A DNA stretch of 64,000 nucleotides, from contig JAJOZX010001072.1 in the NCBI GenBank assembly GCA_023014485.1, forward strand, positions 920,997-984,996, written 5' to 3'. The position numbers and the translations under genes are program-made. This stretch comes from Bathynomus jamesi (taxonomy: Eukaryota; Arthropoda; Malacostraca; Isopoda; Cirolanidae). This document shows, piece after piece, positions 33,101 to 43,463 of the stretch (position 1 is its first letter; each line of letters starts with the position of its first letter). The notes beneath the pieces are model-generated. The model ran no database searches, had not been told where the DNA came from, and was given only the letters and a program-made list of their open reading frames with translations.

Positions 33101-33789
33101 TGAGAATCTATTTAAAAAATATCTGTTCTTGTTCACACAAAAGTGCTGTATATGTCTCTTCGCCAACATTTAATCCATCAGTTTCTGCAACAATTTCCTC
33201 GTCTATAATTATTATTTCCTGTTTAATTCTATTTAAACCACCCAAAAGAGTATCATAATCCCTTTTATTTGGATTTTTTTGCTATTAAAGCTAGTTAAAA
33301 GCCTGGTAATGACTCCCTTCCTTGCTGATTTCTTCCTTTTTAATGATTTATTCTTTGCCCAATTGCTTCATTTTTAGCAATATTTTGTTTATTTTGTTTT
33401 TTCTAAAAATAAGTCCCCAAAATCCTAAAAACCCTTTCAACTCTATAAATAATAGGGTGTGTCAATTTTGTTAACTTTTTTCAAATCAATTTTGGTAGTG
33501 AAAATATAGTGTCTTTTCATGTCAAAACTTGAAATTGGCCAACCAAAATGAAATAAAATAACCCTTACCTCTATTAATTTTACCTTAAAGTTTCAGAAAT
33601 TGACTCTTTTACTAAATAATAGGACATAAATTGATTAACTATTCATCTGTCACAGAATTATCCCACTGATCGCATATAGAGTGTTTTCAAGGTCATATAG
33701 TTGTTGTACAATGTACAAGTCACAACATGAATAGAACTATCCCTCACTCTCAGTCCTCAGTTGCCTCTTAGATGTCATAGACGGTGGTT

Positions 33790-34034
33790 TGCTGTTATTG
33801 TTCTTGTACCTACTTCATAGTTATTCTACTAGACGAATACTACAGTTTAACTGTAAGTATGGATTATTGATTATTACAATTATTTATTATTATCATATTC
33901 TTCTGTCTAATTATGTTGTAATCCCATGAAATATTTTTTTATTGAATTTTAGAACATCGAATGACTAAACTTTGAAACATCGTAATTGATATAAAATACT
34001 TCAATGTTTTTCTTTCTTTTCAGATATTCCTAAG
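33790..34034 (+). promoter_or_regulatory. probable 5'-UTR intron of element X
   Basis: A donor A-C-T|GTAAGTATG lies at about 33852 and an acceptor TTTCTTTTCAG|ATATTCC at 34011-34021, followed within 20 bases by the start codon. The inner relative has the same arrangement (TTTATTTCAG|ATATTTC then ATG) on the minus strand at about 35870, so the intron position seems conserved. Confidence 0.5.
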
Positions 34035-34299
34035 ATGCCAAAATTGAAGACAAGAGGTCAGTCGTCGTGCCACTTGAGCCTGTTAGTCGGTACTAAGGTA
34101 GGTTGATTTTCCGCATTTGTTTAGATATCGACTTTGGACTAGTCGAGATAGTCAGGGCTTAATATGATAATAACTGACAAAAAATTTCAGATCCCTAGCT
34201 TTAACCATTTTTTGAGAAAACCGTTTCAAAAATCGTCAAAAAATCGTACCGAAAAATATCGCATTTTTGCAATTTTCGGCCGAAAAAATCATGCTATTT

Positions 34300-35852
34300 T
34301 CATAAAAAAATCCTGAAGAAAGTTACAATTTTATTGAAAAAAAGTAAAAAAAACATGTACAGAGTCAAATAGACACATTTAGATCCCAAGATCATCATAA
34401 TTTTACTGTAAGAGCCCTTAGAAGCAAAGGAAGGCCTCATCTGGCGGCTTAGGGCTTTGGCCAGAATGTGTTTGTGCCTTGATTCGAGTCCATAAACAGT
34501 ATGGGAAGCTTCAGATGTCAGCTTCATGGCCCTTTCAACACTCTGAGAATGTGAAAGCAGATCAGGCAGCTCCAGCTTGGTGCCATTCAGCAATGCTTCT
34601 TGAAGCTCCTGGTCAGAAAAGCCTTCTGTGAGAGCAGGTTCACAGATGCCACTTTGAGAAAGGTTGATTAGTTCTGACCAGTGGGTAGCTTCAATGTTGA
34701 TGGCTGTGATCTTCTTCAGCCTCTTCTTGGCTGGCTTCCCACTTCTGAAAGAATAATAATTAATTTATTTTTTATTCCAGTTTAAGATTTAATCCCTATT
34801 AGTCTCAGAACTGCTGATTTAAATTAAACTTAAATAAAAAAAATAAAAAAACCCGAGTTCTATAAATCCCCATAATCGAATTTTTTTTCAGAAAGAAGGT
34901 AAGATTATTTCCATTATCAGAGGGGAAAGGGGGAATTGGGATAAGAAAATGTGAAAAAAATTTCGATTATGGGGATTTATAGAACTCGGGTCTTTTTTTT
35001 ATTAAATAAATCCCCATAATCAAATTTTTTTTTCACATTTTTTAAAATTAATAAATGCTTACCTGATGGACAGAATTTTCTTGAGAGCAGCTTCTCTCAC
35101 TTCCAAGTCATCAGACTTCATCATGGAGTACAGCACATTCTCGGGCAGCAAGGCAAAAGCATTGTACTTCAGGTTCTTGAAAGCAACACCCTGGATTTCT
35201 TCAGACTGCTGCTTGATCCTCTGGATCATGTTGAAGATGTACAGCTGCTGACTGTGGAACTTGCTGTCCCATTTGATCTCAAACCAACTGACTGCATACA
35301 CTTCCACAATGAACTTGATGGCCTGGTAAAGCTTATCCTGTAGTTCTGGAGGGTAAGCACCTCTGGTCCACAGACACATCAATCTAATTGACAAGTGCAG
35401 ATTATGTGCTGTGTTTGACAATTTTCTTTCTTGCACTTCACAGCATTGTCATCATAGGGACGAACAGGTAGCTTACAGGTGCAAGCAGAAATGTCAAAAA
35501 GTTTATCCAGCTTTTCCTCCAGATTCTGCTTCTGGACTGTAGAAAGAGATTTCCTGTTTATCTCTTTTGCTTTCTTGAAGCACACTTTATCCACCAATTT
35601 CACTACATAATATTCCTTATACAGGGGCAGCCGCGGGTTCACTGCCTGCCAGATCTCAATCACATCCTTTGCTATCATTTTAGCAATATCATAGTCTTTC
35701 AAGTCCGGGTGGCTGTTTTGGAGGAAATAACTGTACTGAATAACTTGGCGGAGGGTAGGAGGCTCTGTTTTATCCAAAGGGGAAGGCTGGCCACTGAATT
35801 TTTTGGCACTATCACTTCGAGTTAACACTGCAGACTTCCGTTTTTTACCCAT
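34300..35852 (-). pseudogene. inner element X protein, internally deleted, with a spliceable intron
   Basis: ATG at 35852 begins M-G-K-K-R-K-S. The N-terminal third resembles the outer protein in order: a helix with D-Y-D-I-A-K-M-I-A, L-D-K-L-F-D-I followed by C-T-C-K and C-K-x3-C..H-x3-C-x-C (to about 35405). Then, where the outer protein has about 200 residues including the candidate Asp residues and H-S-R-W-L, this copy jumps to R-L-M-C-L-W-T-R-G and W-F-E-I-K-W. The exon ends at GTAAGCATT (about 35061) and resumes after TTCTTTCAG at about 34747. The last exon holds S-H-S-Q-S-V-E-R and S-R-Q-M-R-P-S-F. Probably a non-autonomous deletion derivative. Confidence 0.65.
34845..35045. repeat. 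inverted repeat inside the inner element's intron
   Basis: ACCCGAGTTCTATAAATCCC near 34852 is mirrored by GGGGATTTATAGAACTCGGG near 34972, and a further AAATCCCCATAATC copy follows at about 35009. The structure looks like a small hairpin-type insertion of about 160 bp; its target duplication is not clear. Confidence 0.6.
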
Positions 35853-38541
35853 TTTTATGAAATATCTGAAATAAACACAATTAAAAGAACGCATCATAAA
35901 ATAACTTAATTTAATACACATTTTATACGTAAATATCATTAAAAAATACAAAATAATACACTAATAAACATCTATAATGCATTTACAATAAGTTTCAAGC
36001 ATTGTTTTGTCAGAAAAGCTGAATTTTAATTGATTATTTTGATGAAATAAGGTCCGATATTTTGTTTGTTTACATTGCGCGAATGCCGCGCGCGCGATTT
36101 TACGCGTAAAATTCGACAATTTTACAACTTAAAAATAATTAATAATCCTCAAAAAATAGAATCATTTTCACAAATATGAGTTGGTGCAACGTTTTTAATA
36201 CATTAATACCTTTCTATCCTGACTAGTCCAAGATCACAGTTCCAAAATCAACCTACCCTAGTCGGTACAGGCAAGGAGCTTCCCGTATCAGAATTACCAA
36301 TAGTGCGAGACATGCTGAGACTAGGGTTACTCCTTCGTGAACAAAATACAAAGGATAGAAGGAACGACACAGAGAAAGAGCTCATAAGGGACATGATTCC
36401 CCCTCTTCTGCATCAGTGAAAAAAAGCTAATGTTATTCAAACCACCTGTACTCAATCAGTATAGAACTATTGAGCTAAAATTAACAAAGCTGTGGCACGA
36501 AGCAGTTGAGACATCACTTGGTAAAGGAAAACTAGCAAAGAAAAATAAATTTCTGCACACACTTGATACTCTTCTTGACATTTTTAACTGGCAGTGTCCC
36601 ATAGAGTTGTGTTCTGAAACCAATTGTTCTCCCTCATGCAGAAGAGAACCTCACCCTCACATTGATTGTCGCTGTCCTCGTGAGAAGAAGATCCCTGTTT
36701 TGGAGCTGGCTTTCATAAAGGCGCAGAGAACAAAGGCAGGAGGCCAAGGAAGTATGCAGATTGGTTCGGCAGATTATTCAGAAAACAGAAAACAGATTGT
36801 TATTGCTAAGAAAAAAGAGAAAATCCGAGAGAGGGAAGAAAGGAAGAAAAAGAAGAGTGAAGAAGCCACCCAAAGAGATGAAGAGCTCTATCAAGAGGTT
36901 TCTCACTTCTTTGAAAGCTCTTCAGATGAACAGAAAGAAGCAACATCAGATGATAGCTCCAAAATGCCATCTGAACCTTCGCCGAAGAGAATGAAATACA
37001 ACACTAAAGACATCTCAAACATTGCCCTTGCCAGTATTCGCCACCATACGGGCTACGAGAGACTGCAGAGATTGCCATTGCCGCTTGGATAGATGCAGGC
37101 CTCATCAGCCGAGAGGATACATCCTTAGTGATAGATCATAATAAGATAAGAAGAGCACAAGAAAAAAATAATGAAGGAAATATCTGATCAGCATGAAAAA
37201 GATTTGAAGGAGGAAGGTCTCTCTTGCCTTTTGTTTGATGGAAGAAGAGATGACACAAAAGTTCTCCTAGAGGCAGAGGGAATGGACAGAAAGTTTCCCA
37301 GTCTCATCAAAGAAGAACACTACTCTGTGTGTTCCGAACCCGGTGGCCGCTATTTGTTTCACTTTGTTCCTGATGCAGAAGTAAAAGGCAAGAAACATGC
37401 AGAGGCAATTGCTGATCAAATAATATGTTGGCTTCAAGAAAGAAGACTTGACAGTTCACTGCAGGCCGTTGGTGGAGACTCAACTGCGGTGAACACTGGA
37501 TGGCAGGGCGGTGTTATGACGCATTTAGAGAAAAAACTTGGAAGAAGGCTTGTTTGGATTGTATGAGATTTGCACACAGGGGAACTACCTCTTCGTCGTC
37601 CCATCCAAGAACTTTATGGTCCTACAAAGAGCAACAACAAGTGGTCAGGCCCCCTTGGCAACATGCTAGATGAAGCAACGGAATTAGAAATAAATACAAA
37701 ATTTCCAAAGGTCGAAGTAGGCCCTCCCCTTCCAGTGTTGTCTGAAGAAATTATCAAAGACCTCAGCACGGATCAATCTTACGCTTATCGTATTGTTCAA
37801 GCAATCAGATCAGAAGAGTTGCCTCAAAATCTGGCTCTCTTGGAGATTGGACCCGTAAGTCACAGTCGTTGGTTAACTACAGCGATTCGTTTCTGCAGGA
37901 TTTGGGTTTCCAAACATGCACTGAAGGGCAAAATGGTACAGAATTTGATGTTGATTGTTGAATTTATTATTGGGTTTTATTTTCTTCACTGGTTCAATGT
38001 AAAACTTAATCCAATGTGGATGGAGGGGCCCAACCACATCTTGTTTCAATTACAGCTACTGAGAACCCAAAGGAAAGTAGTGGTGGACATCGTGTTACCT
38101 GTGGTGAGAAGGTCCGCTTGGTATGCTAGGCCAGAGGCAGTTTTGCAAGCAATACTCTGCAGCCAATGTACCAAAGAGCGAACTGAGGCTGTGGAAATCA
38201 TTCTAAAGCTTAGAGGAACATCACTAGATGATGACCAGCTGGAAGACTGCTCTGTTCAGACAAGGAAGGTACCTCCGATAAACGTCAATGCCACGAAATT
38301 GTCAGAATTAGTTAACTTGAGTTCGGAAGCTTTGGAGCCACCACTGACAACATGTATAACAAACAAAGATTTAACACAACTTAAAGAGGCCCCAATGCAA
38401 GTGCCAAAGTGGCCTTCTCACACTCAGAGTGTGGAGAGATGTGTGAAAATGGTCACATAAGCAGCTAGTCAAGTTTACAGTCACGAGAGGCGAGAAGGCT
38501 ACAGGCTACATCAAAGCGCAAGTAGCAAGCCGAATGCTGAT

Positions 38542-39362
38542 TAGTGTTGAAAACCGGTTTGTAAAATTCCCCTAAAAATCGAAAACCGAAAGAAAAAAAC
38601 CGGTTTTATCGATTGATTTTTATTTGGCTCAAACTTGCGCGAACGTGCAGCTACGCGCTACAGCGCACAAAAAATAACTTCGAATACATTACCTATTAAG
38701 TTAAATTGTGACAAACTGGCAACTGCTCTTCAGTATAATTTTTGCCTATCTGGCAACTCGATCTTCAGTTTGTCTCATCATGTAGGCTGTAGTGTAGAGT
38801 CAGTCGACTAAAGCCCTATTCGCAGTATAAGACCCTTAATGCACTTTGTTTCTTAAGATGTCATTTCCAAAATAGGGATAAAATCTAAATTAATTTATAT
38901 ATTTTTTCTTACACGAAGAGTCAATTTTCTGTTTTCTAGGTAAAGTTTTTTTTATTAAAAAAATTTTATTTCAATGTTTTTTCCAAAATAGAGATAAATT
39001 TTGTTTTTATTCTTTATAATTTTTTTTACAAAAAGAAGTTTATTTCTTTCTAAGTATAGATGTTTTATTTTAAAAAATTATTTCAAATCTAAATTGTTTG
39101 AATAATGTATTATTTTGGCTAAAATAAAATGTCAAAGTTGTCATTTTCTTATTCATATGCATACATATGATGCTGCATTTTTGCATTCTTTTGACCAAAA
39201 AATAGGCGATAAGCTATGCTTGTTAAGAGTTAAAGTCAGTACCTTTCAATTGTGGCTTTTAAAAATTACTATACTTTTCGGTCATAACCGGTTAAAACCG
39301 GTTTTCAAAAAACAGATCGATTAAAAACCGGTTTGTAAAGTTTCGATTATTTTTCAACACTA
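38542..39362. mobile_element. hAT-type non-autonomous element, 821 bp
   Basis: The ends are TAGTGTTGAAAA and TTTTTCAACACTA with the 8-bp duplication ATGCTGAT on each side (38534-38541 and 39363-39370). Near the ends the palindromic phrase ACCGGT recurs: twice at the left (about 38553 and 38600) and three times at the right (about 39287, 39297 and 39328). These may be transposase-binding sites. There is no transposase gene. It is inserted in the C-terminal codons of the element X transposase, whose frame is continuous across the precise excision. Confidence 0.9.
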
Positions 39363-40046
39363 ATGCTGATGTCAAGGAACCGCAGCAAAAAGGACATGAC
39401 TGCATTGGTTACTTTCAAATAAAGACTCTGAATGATATCTTATTGCCACTTTAAATGTTGATAGGATGTTTGCGCACATTTGTTATTTTGTTACGAATTT
39501 ACGGAAAAATGGAATTTTTTAATTAAAATTGATGTAGGTAGGAGTTATTTTTTATTGTTTTTGAAGCAAGGATATTATTTTGTATGCCAAATGATTACAT
39601 TAAATTGCTACCAAATCACATGATTTTCAATTTAGTCATTTCACCCCCAAAATTGACACACCCTAATAAATAAGCTTTATTTTATATTATGTATACAATA
39701 CTTAAACTTTATTTTGGTTAAATAGGCTAGGCTTCGGATTACCCTTATTCTAGAATTTTACCACATTTATGGCCAAATGATAAGTTTTGAAGTATTTGAA
39801 TTGTTTCTTATTTTTATTTTCAGTTACGGCTTCGTAATTTATTATTATTTATATGTAGTAAATGTCTGAAAAAGCCAAACATGGAATAAATTCTGTTCAG
39901 ATGTCAAAATGTTAGGCCTATCATTCTGGTCAATATTAACCATCAAAATTTGATAAGGCGTAATTTTTTGTTTTTTGTTTGTTTGTTTGTTTTAATTCTG
40001 TTTTGTTATTTTATTCAAGGTTAAGGTTTTCACAGCAAATAACCCT

Positions 40047-40064
40047 TCCCCACACGGGCTCCCA
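40047..40064 (-). other. candidate primer-binding site, body A
   Basis: On the minus strand TGGGAGCCCGTGTGGGGA starts 9 bases inside the LTR 2 edge. It begins TGG, as expected for pairing with a tRNA CCA end. An identical stretch lies at 49821-49838 next to LTR 3. I cannot match the tRNA. Confidence 0.35.
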
Positions 40065-40073
40065 TTATAGTTA

Positions 40074-40612
40074 TGGAAAATATAGGTTCTGCTCCAACTA
40101 GAGTAGCCTAAACACAGCCTAGGCTACGTTGAAGATGAAAGACCTAGGCTAAAGATGAACCAGCCTAGCTATGTGTCCATAAACAGGACTTCCATACTTT
40201 ATTGTTAAACAATTACAGCTGAAATGTCAGCTTATTTAACCTAAATTTAATAACCTAAGGGAAATTTATGAACTTCTTACCTTGAAATTATATATAAATT
40301 CAATTTTTTGACACCAATAGTGAGCTTTTTTATTCCGGCTTCTTTGTCTCAAGCCCCTCCTTGTTGTTCTCCTCCTTCTTTGTTCTTATTGCGATCTTTT
40401 CTTCCTCTTCCCAAAACCATGTTGCCATTTCTAGCTATGGGATCTTTTTTCTTTTCATCCCATATTTGTTTCTTCGTTGGTGTCTTTTTAATTTTTCTCA
40501 GCAAGAGTTCAAGTTCTCCTGATTTACTTTTATTGTTATTATTTTTGAATGTCAATGTGGCTTATCCAAGATTAGGTGGGTCTTCCATTTCGGTACTCCC
40601 AAATTTTCTACA
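40074..40612 (-). repeat. BEL LTR 2, shared by bodies A and B
   Basis: It acts as 5' LTR of body A and 3' LTR of body B. On the minus strand it starts TGTAGAAAATTTGGGAGTACC and ends TTTTCCA, the TG...CA pattern. It is near identical to LTR 3 and to LTR 1 without its insert. Confidence 0.9.
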
Positions 40613-40829
40613 CATTGGGGCCGGCCAGAAAGGAAAAATTGCATGTGAAACCCAATTTTTTTCTTTAATATTTGTTAACCCATCTTAGATTACCTATAAT
40701 TTACGTTTTATTTGTTATTCCACTTTTGTTTTTCCTCACTTTTTAATATAAAAGGTGTAGCATTATATAAAGTCCTCACTCTTTCCAAAATGAAAGGGTG
40801 TTGCATTTTAATTTATTTTTCATAGGAAA

Positions 40830-41275
40830 TATTACAATACTCCAGCCCTTATCTTTTGTTGTAACATCTGCCTAGCTTGTAGGGCAGTTGAACGTTGTGG
40901 TCTACTATTTGTGGTATAGGTTATTGTAGTAGTAGGACTAGTTACATCATTTATTGAACAGATTAGGTTTGGTATAGTTTGGGTCAAATTTTGATTATCA
41001 TCAGAATCTATTATAGATTCATCTTCATGATCATTTTCGTTAACAGTAGTTGGTCCTACTTCTAAGGGGTATAAGAGTGATACATCTCTTATAGTTTAAT
41101 CTGAAGCGGTTTTAAGTTTTACAACCCTGGTTAATCCATCTTCCCCAGTTTTTAGTTCTAAAACCCTACCTAATGGCCAACACTGTCTTGGTGTATTTTG
41201 TCTAATTAGAACTACATCTCCTACCCTGATTTCATTAACCCAGTCTTTGTTTTGTATATACATATTTATGCCTTT
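40830..41275 (-). pseudogene. BEL body B: C-terminal pol domain (DUF5641-like)
   Basis: The same region as 25035-25466 with a few substitutions. One creates a TAA at about 41096, in place of the Glu codon seen in body A, so the domain is interrupted. Confidence 0.75.
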
Positions 41276-41303
41276 CTCTCAACCCAACAAGGTATTCATC
41301 ACT

Positions 41304-42414
41304 CCATTGCTTTTTAAATTTTGTTTTTATGGTTGTTATTTGTGATAATCTATTTTGCAAATCATGATTATTATCACTCCAAGGTGGATCATCCAAGGAG
41401 ATATTGTAATCAGGTAGAGGGTTAATGACTTCTCCCTTAATCAAATGATTTGGGGTGAGAAGCTCTACATCATTAATATTATCCCCTACATAAGTAAGAG
41501 GTCTGTTATTGACAACATTCTCAATTTCACTAATGAGAGTGAGAAGTTCAAAGAATTCAATTTGTTTTTTACCTATTGATTTCTTTAGGCAATTCTTTAT
41601 ATGTTTAGATATTCCTTTCCCAGATTGCTCCATACCATGGTGATGCAACAGGGATGTATTTCCATTTTATTTTGTTATTTTGTAGATATGTTATGGTATG
41701 TGAATTTTGTAATATGTCATTCATTTGGTTTTCACCAGCCTTGAAATATGTTGCATTATCTGTCCAAACAATTTTGGGTACAGAATGCTTAGCACAAAAT
41801 CTTCTAAAGCTATAGACAAATGATTCTGCAGAGAGATCACTCACTTTGTCTAAGCTGACTGCTCTAGAAGATGAACATGTGTAAAGTATGATGTACATTT
41901 TTTGTTCTGTTGTTCCCAGACCAACAGTCAAACTTCCTGTATAGTCTATGCCAACTGTTTCAAAAGGCCTATTAAAGGTTTCTCTCTGTTGGCAAATCAG
42001 GAGGATTGGTCTTCCTGAAAGATCTGGAATGAATCCTTTTGCAGGTGACACAGTTATTCAAAACTGTCTCTACAGTCATTCTGCCGGTATCCAATACAAC
42101 TTTCTAATGGCATTTAATGTTTGTGGAACACTCATGTGATAAAGTTCATTGTGTTTCTCTCTAATAATTAGGGTTTTAATGTGATGGAACCTAGGAAGAA
42201 GAAGGGGTTGTTTACTTATATGTGATTTGTGATTTGTTTAATCTACCCTTACATCTTAATAAGCCATCTTTGTCAATGTAGAGATTCAAGTTTATTACCA
42301 CAGAGGGTACTTTGTTCATTTGTTTACCAATTGTTAGAAAATCTATTTCATTTTTGTATTCTGTTTGTTGTATGTGGTTAATCCAATATTTGGTAGCTAG
42401 ACTTGTATACATTT
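41304..42414 (-). pseudogene. BEL body B: integrase
   Basis: Contains the same D,D,E blocks as body A: V-G-I-D-Y-T-G (about 41942), W-T-D-N-A-T-Y-F (about 41762) and Y-G-A-I-W-E (about 41627), with the zinc-finger part upstream. Frame breaks fall near 42065 and 41627, at the same places as in body A, which suggests that those lesions predate the duplication of the body. Confidence 0.83.
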
Positions 42415-43463
42415 CATTATCATTATTTCTTTGTTTATTTATTTTCTTTAAACAGTTGTGAATGAATCTGAGACAGTAAGATGTTACTCTTACAAGTTTG
42501 CCAAAGTCAGAATAATTGTTATAATTTAATAGTGGCTCAACTTTATTTGTGGTTATCATGTTAAGCTTTACATTGATTTGTTCTGCTGGCCACATTGTTT
42601 CATCCTGAATGAATTCAGGTCCATGAAACCAATTTTTGTTCGATTTTAGTAATTTACAGGATAATCCTCTTGTAAGAAAGTCTGCAGAATTTTGTTTTGT
42701 TGGAATGTATCTGAAGGTTATGTCCAAATTTTGTCTAGCTTCTTTAATGTCTCTTAATCTGTTACGGACAAAGATGTTTTTTGAGTTTAACTCATCAGAG
42801 TTGATCCATGCCAAGCAGATTTGACTGTCAAGCTAAATATATGTATTTGTGATGTTTACATCATGGTAGACTTCATGGAGAAATTCTGTTATTTTTACAG
42901 CTAGATAACCTGCATGTAGTTCAAGCTGAGGAATAGTTTTCTTTTGTATTAAAGGTGTTACTTTCCCCTTGCTTGGCATATATCAAATGACTGCCATCCT
43001 CACCTACAAGGTAAGCGCAACAGCCATACACCTTTTCACTGGCATCGCCAAATACATGCAAGGTTTGAGGTGTATCTCTGTGTCCACAAACTCTGGGAAT
43101 ATTTATGTTTTGTAGTTTATTGAGATCTTTAGCTAACCTTTTCCAGCTATCTTGTTGTTTATTGGTTATAGGATCATCCCAGTCTACTTTCTGTTTCCAA
43201 AATTCTTGTAAAAGAACCCTGGACCTGATAGTAGAAGGAAGAAGTAAACCCATAGTGTAGGATCAAATATTTTTGAACTTTCAGATAAGATCTTTCTCTT
43301 TGTGTTAGCTGTTGTATCTAAGGTGTAGCCTTTTGTGCAGAGTGAGTCATGAACTTTAGAATCTGAGTTCAAATCCCAGATCATACCTAATGTTTTCACC
43401 CTGTTTGTTGGTTCTGTCAATCCTTTGTCTTCTGATTTTATTCTTTGATTTAGTCTCTCATTA
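42415..43463 (-). pseudogene. BEL body B: RNase H-like / Pao 'A17' region
   Basis: The 200-codon frame 42814-42212 and the frame 43253-42921 carry the same motifs as body A (L-H-V-F-G-D-A-S, G-C-C-A-Y, N-S-A-D-F-L-T-R-G). The stretch that is frameshifted at 26680 in A is open here. The upstream portion 43420-43184 joins the reverse transcriptase C-terminus, which is cut by the CACTG element at 43464. Confidence 0.8.

Larger units (their letters stand above)
34094..36260 (-). mobile_element. element X relative (inner), 2167 bp, 8-bp target duplication
   Basis: The ends are TAAGGTAGGTTGATTTT and, reversed, TAGGGTAGGTTGATTTT, similar in layout to the outer element's ends (TAGGGTGTGTCAATTTTG). 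GTCGGTAC flanks it (34086-34093 and 36261-36268). Precise removal joins the transposase frame of the outer element. Two long A/T-rich inverted stretches near 34850-35040 (the phrase CCCGAGTTCTATAAATCC and its reverse complement) mark yet another small hairpin insertion in its intron. Confidence 0.88.
34035..39422 (+). pseudogene. element X transposase, interrupted twice
   Basis: ATG at 34035 starts M-P-K-L-K-T-R. The frame is cut after 20 codons by the inner element (34094-36260) and resumes in phase at 36269. A TGA at about 36418 and small indels follow. Visible blocks: L-W-H-E-A-V-E; a Cys/His cluster C-P-I-E-L-C-x5-C-x3-C..H-x3-C-x-C (36595-36680); a lysine-rich helix (36800-36870); A-A-W-I-D-A-G-L-I; L-L-F-D-G-R-R-D (about 37215, candidate first Asp); G-G-D-S-T-A-V-N-T-G-W (about 37470, candidate second Asp); S-H-S-R-W-L-T-T-A (about 37860); and S-H-T-Q-S-V-E-R (about 38420, candidate Glu). 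A TGA at 37564 replaces a likely Cys codon. The last 25 codons lie on either side of the hAT-type insert at 38542-39362 and end at TAA 39420-39422. The DDE assignment is my inference. Confidence 0.75.
33453..39665 (+). mobile_element. element X: unclassified 6.2-kb DNA transposon, 8-bp target duplication
   Basis: The ends are the 18-bp perfect inverted repeat TAGGGTGTGTCAATTTTG / CAAAATTGACACACCCTA. ATAAATAA flanks it (33445-33452 and 39666-39673), and body B shows the intact site CTCTATAAATAAGC at 49425. Without its two nested inserts it is about 3.2 kb. It encodes one large plus-strand protein of a family I recognise as dispersed in invertebrate genomes but cannot assign to a named superfamily. 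The 8-bp duplication and general motif order suggest a hAT-like ancestry (inference). Confidence 0.88.

Noticed and set aside
37171..38460. Host gene with F-D-G and W-L motifs
   Set aside because: It lies wholly between transposon termini with a target duplication, has in-frame stops, and its inner relative carries the same domain order, so it is the transposon's own gene.
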